This document shows positions 58,642-64,000 of a stretch of DNA of 64,000 bases, piece by piece. Positions within the stretch are counted from its first letter, which is position 1. Each line of letters starts with the position of its first letter. Made by a program: the position numbers and the translations under genes. The notes below the pieces were generated by a model. That model had not been told where the DNA came from and did no database searches. It was given only the letters and a program-made list of their open reading frames with translations. The stretch is taken from positions 11,638 to 75,637 of the forward strand of contig CADECX010000007.1 in assembly GCA_902825865.1 (NCBI GenBank). Direction: 5' to 3'. Source of the DNA: an uncultured Alphaproteobacteria bacterium. Its GTDB lineage: Bacteria; Pseudomonadota; Alphaproteobacteria; Micropepsales; Micropepsaceae.

Positions 58642-59792
58642 GTCCCCCGCATCAGCAATGCCGCCTGCAGCATGGCCCGTGTATAGGCGGCGTGGAAGGA
58701 CCAGGCGGCATAGGAATTGAGATTGGGATCTTCGTCCGCCGCCAGCTTGGTGCCGCGCTCCCCCGCCGGATCGCGCAGCTTCTCCACCACATTGTCGTTC
58801 ACATTCAACCCGCGCGCATGTTCGGGATGCACCATGCGGGGATACTTCTGGCGCACCAGCTCGCGCATCACCGCCAGCATGTCGACCATGCCGTTGTCGG
58901 GCCACACTTCGGTATAATCCTCGCGCTCCCGGCGCACCACCACATTGCGGTAATGGACATGCTGGATGCGGTCGCGCTCGCCCAGCCAGCGCGCCACTGC
59001 CACCGGGTCCTCGCCGATCTCGCGGCTGACGCCGCAGTCATAAGTCATGCCGTTGCTGGGAGAATCCACCAGCCCGACCAATCTTTTCCAATCGGCGAAG
59101 GTGGTCATGATCTGCTGGCTGCCCCGGCTGATCGCGGGAGGCGGATCGTTGGGATGCAGCGACAGCCGCACCTTGGCGGCTTCCGCCACCGGCACCACTT
59201 CCTTCAGGAAATATTCCAGATTGGCCCATAGCACATCGACCTTCTGCGCCCCGGTCTCGGGCAAGGGCGGCAGGTCGCGCACCCGGTCATAATGAAAAGA
59301 CTCCACCACCGCGCCGCCGCGCGTGGGATCGGGGGCGTGGAAATAGCCTTCCTCCAGCCGGTGGGCGTAGAAATTATATTCGACCACCGGAATGCCGGCG
59401 GCGCCCGCCGCCCGGATCGCCGACTTTACGACTTCAATCGCCTGCGGCCGCCCGGGGCGCCCCAATATAATGTCGCGCATGGTTTCGCGCGCCGGTCCGA
59501 CATAGGGCAGCACGATATCGCCCACCGTCAGGCCATTCTCTTTCAACAATTGCACCTTGGCCTTGAGCATGTCGGCGCTCCAGGGAAAACCGGAATTGCC
59601 CAGGATCACATGGGTGATGCCGATCTGGCGGAAGCGCTTGCAGCCGCGCACATTCATTTCCGTATCCACCATCGGCCCCAGGCAGATTTTCGGCGTATCC
59701 GGCCCCTCGCCCGGCATGTAGGCCTGAGCGGGCATCGCGAAGGCAGCGCCCGAGGCCGCCAAAAATGTGCGGCGGCGCAAATAAGTCGTCAC
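58638..59792 (-). CDS. Tat-exported TIM-barrel enzyme, mannonate-dehydratase-like
   Basis: 384 residues. RRRTFLAASGAAFAMPAQA is a Tat signal. PVVEYNFYAHRLEEG, VRLSLHPNDPPP, MTYDCGVSREIGEDP and HVHYRNVVVRRE resemble UxuA/xylose-isomerase-like metal-binding barrels. UxuA is normally cytosolic, so export is unusual. Cotranscribed with a DsbA-like protein, which may help fold it. Substrate probably a uronate or related sugar acid; unproven. Confidence 0.85.
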   Translation of the reverse strand: MTTYLRRRTFLAASGAAFAMPAQAYMPGEGPDTPKICLGPMVDTEMNVRGCKRFRQIGITHVILGNSGFPWSADMLKAKVQLLKENGLTVGDIVLPYVGPARETMRDIILGRPGRPQAIEVVKSAIRAAGAAGIPVVEYNFYAHRLEEGYFHAPDPTRGGAVVESFHYDRVRDLPPLPETGAQKVDVLWANLEYFLKEVVPVAEAAKVRLSLHPNDPPPAISRGSQQIMTTFADWKRLVGLVDSPSNGMTYDCGVSREIGEDPVAVARWLGERDRIQHVHYRNVVVRREREDYTEVWPDNGMVDMLAVMRELVRQKYPRMVHPEHARGLNVNDNVVEKLRDPAGERGTKLAADEDPNLNSYAAWSFHAAYTRAMLQAALLMRGT

Positions 59793-59899
59793 GGACTTGA
59801 TCTCCCCTGTTCTTCTTGGCTTTCAGCCTATCACGCCGGTTGATGCTGCGTCATGCCGGACAGTTTGGGGTGCAGCGGACGGTGCGCGGATTGCGTTGA

Positions 59900-60634
59900 T
59901 CAGCGATCCAGGCCCTTTGTGTTCCAGACCTTGTACGCCTCGGGACGCATCACGAATGCGATAAAGGCCTTGGCGTCCGCGACGTTTGCCGCCTTGGACG
60001 AAAGCGCCAGCGAAATATCCATATGGGCTTTCAGTTCGTCCGGCAGCTTGCCCACCAACTCCACTTCCTTGCGCGGCAGGATCTCGCTGATCAATTGCAG
60101 CGCCATATCGCCTTCGCCATTGACCAGGCCGGAAACGCCATTGCCCTTGCTGCTGATCACGCCATGCACCCCGGCGAAATCGGGCCGCTGCATCATGGCA
60201 TGCGCCATCTTGGCGACCATGCTGCCGCGCACCGGATCGGGATTGGAATAGGTCACGCCTTTCGCGCTTTTCAGCACGGCGATGAATCTGGGCAAAGTGG
60301 AAATATCGGGATGGGGGGCGCCCGCTTTGACCGCCAGGCCGATATGCACCCGCCCCAGATGCGCCGGCGCCCCCCCCATGCTGCCGGGCGCCAGCTTGCC
60401 CATCAGATCGCTTTCCAGGAAAAATAGATCGGTGGCCTCGTTATGCACCCGCTCCGGTATCTTGAGCATCTCTCCCACAATAAGCGTCACCTTGGTGCCG
60501 GTCTTTTGCTGGAACTCCTCCACCAATTCGTGCAAACCCGCATGCTCGACCACGGGCGGCGTCAAAATCTTCAGCTCCGCCGCCTGCACAGGCGCCGCCA
60601 GCAAAAACAAACCCAAGGCGAGACGGCGCATCAT
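59900..60634 (-). CDS. ModA-like periplasmic solute-binding protein
   Basis: 244 residues. Signal peptide (LGLFLLAAPVQAA). LKILTPPVVEHAGLHELVEEF, LFFLESDLM, GVTYSNPDPVRGSMVAKM and GEGDMALQLISEILP fit the extracellular binding protein (SBP_bac_11/ModA-like) fold. No permease or ATPase nearby, so it may work alone or be a scavenging protein. Overlaps the cupin gene by 4 nt. Confidence 0.87.
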   Translation of the reverse strand: MMRRLALGLFLLAAPVQAAELKILTPPVVEHAGLHELVEEFQQKTGTKVTLIVGEMLKIPERVHNEATDLFFLESDLMGKLAPGSMGGAPAHLGRVHIGLAVKAGAPHPDISTLPRFIAVLKSAKGVTYSNPDPVRGSMVAKMAHAMMQRPDFAGVHGVISSKGNGVSGLVNGEGDMALQLISEILPRKEVELVGKLPDELKAHMDISLALSSKAANVADAKAFIAFVMRPEAYKVWNTKGLDR

Positions 60635-61029
60635 TGCTGCGGCGCGGGCACCAGCAGCGGCACCCCCTTATCGACCGTCCAGGTGTTGATCAGTTTCACC
60701 GGCTCATTGCCCAAAAGCACCGAGCGATGCACCGCCCCGCGCGGCACCATGAAGCTGTCGCCCGGTCCCAAGTCCCGCGAAGCCTGGCCCTTCACTTCCA
60801 GCCGGATACGGCCCTGCGCCACATAACCGATTTCGCTGCCGTTATGGGTGTGGAAGGCATTGCCGCTGCCGGGCGCGATCTCGACGGTGCCGAACAGGGT
60901 TTCCTGCGCCGGCGACGCCGCGACATCGGCGGTCTGCAGGATGGTGCGCTTCGGCGCCGGCTGGGCTGGAGGTTGCGCCGCCGCCGCGCCGGTCATCAAA
61001 GCCAGCAAAATCATGCTGCGATACAGCAT
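60631..61029 (-). CDS. Exported single-domain cupin
   Basis: 132 residues. ATG 61029 preferred (GGGAG 6 nt upstream). Signal peptide, then AFHTHNGSEIGYVAQGRI (the HxH...E metal motif) and GDSFMVPRGAVHRSV. Periplasmic. Coupled to the ModA-like gene. Substrate unknown. Confidence 0.88.
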   Translation of the reverse strand: MLYRSMILLALMTGAAAAQPPAQPAPKRTILQTADVAASPAQETLFGTVEIAPGSGNAFHTHNGSEIGYVAQGRIRLEVKGQASRDLGPGDSFMVPRGAVHRSVLLGNEPVKLINTWTVDKGVPLLVPAPQQ

Positions 61030-61106
61030 ATGCATCTCCCTTTTTGCGCACTATAGCGGGCCCCGTGGCGGAGGCTATAGTAGGGCGCTCCCTGCTCCTT
61101 CGAAAA

Positions 61107-62243
61107 ATGAACCGCAAACAGCGCCGCGCAGAAAAGACAGCTCCCGCCGACGCCCTCGCCTTGCATGAAGAGGGCGTGAAAAGCTTTCTCGCCGGACATT
61201 CGGAAAAAGGCGCCAGCCTGATCGCCCAGGCCATCGCCGCCGACGGGCAGAAGCCGGATTTCCACTACAATCTGGCAATCATACTCAAGGCCCAAGGCAA
61301 GCTGAAACAGGCGGCGGCGAGCTATCAACGCGCCGTCGCGCTCAAGCCCGACTATGCCGATGCCCACAACAATCTGGGCAACATCTGGAAGGAGTTGGGC
61401 GAGACCGGCAAAGCCCGCGCCAGTTTTCAGCGCGCGTTGGAGATCAAGCCCGGCAATCCCGGCACCCATTACAGCCTGGGCCTGCTTTTCAGCGATGCGG
61501 GAGAAGAGGACGAGGCCGTGCGTCATCTTCAGCTTTGCCTGGCGAGCGACCTCGAAGATTCGCGCGGCGCGCGCCATTTGCTGGCGCGCATGGGGCGGGC
61601 GCTCGCCCCCGAACAAACCTCACCGGCGCAAGTGCTGAAAATCTATGACGTCCGTTCCCGCTTCTGGGATCAGGAGAGCAGTTACTTCGCCCATGCCCTG
61701 GTGGCGGACGCGTTGCGCGCGCATGCGCCCCAAACAGGTCTAAATATTCTGGACATCGGCTGCGGCACCGGCCTGGTGGGCGCTGCCGTGCGCGATTTGG
61801 CGCGGCGGCTGGACGGCGTCGATCTGTCACCCGCCATGCTGGAGAAAGCCAAGGCCAAGGGAATTTACGGCCGGCTGGAGCAAGCCGACATCATCGCTTT
61901 TCTTGCCGCCCATCGCCAAAGCTATGACGCGGTCCTGGGCGCCGCGGCCCTGATCCATTTCGGCAGCCTGGAGGGCGTGCTTAAGGCGGCGGCGCACGCC
62001 TTGCGCGAAAACGGCTTGTTTATCTTCACCCTCTTTGCCGGCGAGCCGGAGGATTTCACCGCCGCCGCCAACCAACGCCTGGCGCAAAGCGGCTGCTACA
62101 CCCACCGCGCCGCCTATATCGAACATCTGGCGCCGCGATGCGGATTTTCCGTGCTGGAATTGAAACAGGTGGTTCACGAACAGGACCAGGACGGCAATCC
62201 CGTGCCCGGTCTTGTGGCCGTGCTGCGGCGCGAAACGGTCTAG
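61107..62243 (+). CDS. TPR protein with C-terminal SAM methyltransferase
   Basis: 378 residues from ATG 61107. The first about 160 residues hold three TPR units (AQGKLKQAAASYQRAVALKP, LGETGKARASFQRALEIKP). Then LNILDIGCGTGLVGAAV is motif I of a class I methyltransferase. TPR-methyltransferase fusions often modify proteins or surface glycans. Cytosolic. Divergent from the cupin. Specificity unknown. Confidence 0.9.
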   Translation: MNRKQRRAEKTAPADALALHEEGVKSFLAGHSEKGASLIAQAIAADGQKPDFHYNLAIILKAQGKLKQAAASYQRAVALKPDYADAHNNLGNIWKELGETGKARASFQRALEIKPGNPGTHYSLGLLFSDAGEEDEAVRHLQLCLASDLEDSRGARHLLARMGRALAPEQTSPAQVLKIYDVRSRFWDQESSYFAHALVADALRAHAPQTGLNILDIGCGTGLVGAAVRDLARRLDGVDLSPAMLEKAKAKGIYGRLEQADIIAFLAAHRQSYDAVLGAAALIHFGSLEGVLKAAAHALRENGLFIFTLFAGEPEDFTAAANQRLAQSGCYTHRAAYIEHLAPRCGFSVLELKQVVHEQDQDGNPVPGLVAVLRRETV

Positions 62244-62308
62244 CGGACAGTGGGCGTGTGGGCGCTACCATGCTATGAATGCGTCCATAATAATCTCGGG
62301 GAGCCTTC

Positions 62309-63217
62309 ATGAAACGCCTTGTCCTTGCCGCCACCCTGCTCGTCTGCGCCCCGCTTGCCGCCCAGGCGCAAACTCTGGCCTCCAAGATCACCCATTACTC
62401 CATGAGCATGACCCGCCCCCTCAAGGCGGTGCATGCCGGGGCGGGCACGATGAATTTCGGCGCCCTGATGACCGACAAGACCCTATCGACCAATTTGATC
62501 TTCCTGCATCGCGGCGTGCTGCATCCCGGCGGCGGCATCGGCCAGCATTTCCACAATCACTGCGAAGAGATGTTCGTGATCTTCGACGGCGAGGCGGAAT
62601 TCACCGTCAATGGCCGCACCTCGCTGCTCAAGGGCTCGGTGGGCGCCCCCGACCGCATGGGCTCCAGCCATGCCATCTACAATCCCACCAACCGCGACGT
62701 GGAATGGATGAACATCAATGTCGGCAGTTCCAAGGTCTATGACGCATTCGACCTGGGCGACGACCGGGTCGGCGCGCCCAAGGACGCGATTCCGCAATTC
62801 GTCACCATGCGGCTGGAAAAATCGCTGCTGAAGCCCGCCCCGGATGGCGGCAAGGTGCAGCGCCGCCGCGCGCTGAGCCCCAGCGTGTTCTATACCGCCT
62901 GGTCCTATGTCGATCATGAGCTGATCCAGCCCGGCGGCGACACCGGCACGTCGCAAACGCCCGACATGAGCGAAGCCTATTATGTGATTTCCGGCGAAGG
63001 CACGGTCACGGTGAATGGCGAAACCGCCGCCATCAAGAAAGGCGACGCCATTCCGGTGGATCTGAACCAGGCCAAGAGCTTCAAGGCCGGATCGCAGCCG
63101 CTGGAATTGATGATCATCGGCGTGGCCAAGGACATGGCGGCCAAGATCGCCTTTGCCGCCAATCCCGCCAATGAAAACCGGGAACCGCTGCTGGCGACGA
63201 TCAACAAGCCGCGCTGA
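62309..63217 (+). CDS. Exported double cupin
   Basis: 302 residues. Signal peptide (LLVCAPLAAQAQ). Cupin 1: IGQHFHNHCEEMFVIFDGEAEFTV; cupin 2: SEAYYVISGEGTVTVNG with the metal His less clear. 26 nt upstream of a PQQ sugar dehydrogenase and on the same strand, so probably one operon for periplasmic sugar-acid metabolism. Substrate unknown. Confidence 0.87.
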   Translation: MKRLVLAATLLVCAPLAAQAQTLASKITHYSMSMTRPLKAVHAGAGTMNFGALMTDKTLSTNLIFLHRGVLHPGGGIGQHFHNHCEEMFVIFDGEAEFTVNGRTSLLKGSVGAPDRMGSSHAIYNPTNRDVEWMNINVGSSKVYDAFDLGDDRVGAPKDAIPQFVTMRLEKSLLKPAPDGGKVQRRRALSPSVFYTAWSYVDHELIQPGGDTGTSQTPDMSEAYYVISGEGTVTVNGETAAIKKGDAIPVDLNQAKSFKAGSQPLELMIIGVAKDMAAKIAFAANPANENREPLLATINKPR

Positions 63218-63242
63218 TCAACTGTCCAAGAAGGGGTCGCAC

Positions 63243-64000
63243 ATGAACCGCCGTCTCACCGTCCTTGCCGCCTGCCTGCTCGCCAGCTCCGCCTTTGCGC
63301 AGACGCCCCCGGCCCCCACCGTTCCGCCGCCGCCCACCGTGCCCATGAATCCGGACTATGCGAATCTGGTGGAAGGAAAGCCGGTCGACAACCGCCAGAA
63401 CGAGAACAAGGACGACAAGCCGCTCTTCCCCGAACAGACCCGCGCCCCCTATCACAAGACCGCGCCCTACAAGCTGACCGAGATCACCGGCGCGCTTGAG
63501 GCGCCCTGGGCGCTGGCCTTCCTGCCCGACGGCAAATTCCTGGTCACCGAAAGACTGCCCGGCAAGCTGCGGGTGATCTCGCCCGACGGCACCATCGCGC
63601 CGCCCGTTACGGGCCTTGAGGCGCTGGGTACCGGCTGGGCCCAGACCGGATTGTTCGATCCGGCGCTGGACCCCAGATTCAATTCCAATCGCCGCATCTT
63701 CTTCACCTTCTTCGGCTTCGACCGCGGCGAGATCAGCGGCATCCGCGTGGCGCGCGCCACCTTCAACCAGGCCGCCAACAGCCTCAGCGATGTGAAGGTG
63801 ATTTTCCAAGCCCGGCCGCAGACACCCAATGACAGCCGTACGGGCGTGGGCTCGCGCAGCGGCGGCAGGATGGCCATCGGCAAGGACGGCTACATCTACA
63901 TCACCATCGGCGACCGCGACACCGGCGGCCAGCGCGCCTGGCGGGTGGCGCAGACGCTCGACACCCATCTGGGCAAGATCCTGCGCATCACCCAGGACGG
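63243..64000 (+). CDS. Soluble PQQ-dependent sugar dehydrogenase, N-terminal part (runs off the window)
   Basis: The first 252 residues. Signal peptide (VLAACLLASSAFAQ), a Pro-rich linker, then the propeller: ITGALEAPWALAFLPDGKFL, VTERLPGKLRVIS, and GGRMAIGKDGYIYITIGD. This is the Asd/YliI/soluble-GDH family. The family catalytic His (HxxxR) reads Arg here (R-S-G-G-R). AAGGGG precedes ATG 63243. The 3' end is beyond the window. Confidence 0.88.
   Translation, partial: MNRRLTVLAACLLASSAFAQTPPAPTVPPPPTVPMNPDYANLVEGKPVDNRQNENKDDKPLFPEQTRAPYHKTAPYKLTEITGALEAPWALAFLPDGKFLVTERLPGKLRVISPDGTIAPPVTGLEALGTGWAQTGLFDPALDPRFNSNRRIFFTFFGFDRGEISGIRVARATFNQAANSLSDVKVIFQARPQTPNDSRTGVGSRSGGRMAIGKDGYIYITIGDRDTGGQRAWRVAQTLDTHLGKILRITQD

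Overview
The window looks like chromosomal DNA of a GC-rich alphaproteobacterium. The basis is the codon use, a Usg-family gene, a bacteriophytochrome/heme-oxygenase pair, an arsR-arsC-aquaglyceroporin operon, CtrA-like TTAA-N7-TTAA boxes, and many small alphaproteobacterial-style membrane proteins. I cannot name the genus. There is no rRNA, CRISPR array, prophage block or complete insertion sequence. One tRNA (Thr, anticodon TGT) is present.

Layout. 0-6 kb: exported proteins, a retropepsin-like protein and a divergent pair of PQQ-dependent dehydrogenases. 6-9 kb: a PEP-CTERM protein, a TonB-like protein and several small proteins. 9.3-14 kb: a BlaI repressor and a BlaR1-like M56 peptidase with an unusual duplicated periplasmic region, followed by two tandem exported paralogs. 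14-22.5 kb: a methyltransferase with a signal peptide, a second retropepsin, a PAS protein, a TIGR03118-like PEP-CTERM protein, an FAD oxidoreductase, a Tat-exported phosphoesterase and a dicarboxylate symporter. 22.6-31.7 kb: a low-GC orphan gene between repeats, a TonB receptor, a DUF2975/XRE/CYTH operon, an ABC transporter, a PEP-CTERM protein and twin lipoproteins. 31.8-38.8 kb: a CheY-like / degenerate-Hpt / histidine-kinase operon, zinc-ribbon mini-proteins, the tRNA followed by dense palindromes, and many small ORFs. 39-45 kb: two more PEP-CTERM proteins, a PPi-type phosphofructokinase, an orphan IS1595-like zinc ribbon, and a gene-free interval bounded by a promoter and a terminator that may encode an RNA. 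44.6-64 kb: bphO-bphP, an acetamidase-like protein, two convergent Tat-exported PQQ dehydrogenases, AraC and PadR regulators, the ars operon, a Tat-exported mannonate-dehydratase-like enzyme with a DsbA-like partner, a ModA-like binding protein with a cupin, a double cupin, and the start of a soluble PQQ sugar dehydrogenase.

Two themes stand out. First, periplasmic oxidation is heavily represented: five quinoproteins, none with a fused cytochrome. Second, four of the five PEP-CTERM genes carry a sigma-54 -24/-12 element (GG-N10-GC) and, upstream of it, a shared 17-bp dyad of the form TGTAAG-N5-CTTACA. This reads as a small co-regulated surface-protein regulon and is the most interesting signal here. 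Further non-obvious structure includes tandem operators 21 bp apart before blaI, dispersed palindromes with compensated arms, three families of paralogous mini-proteins, and a 35-bp palindrome abutting the tRNA 3' end.

All functions were assigned by eye from motifs, with no database search.
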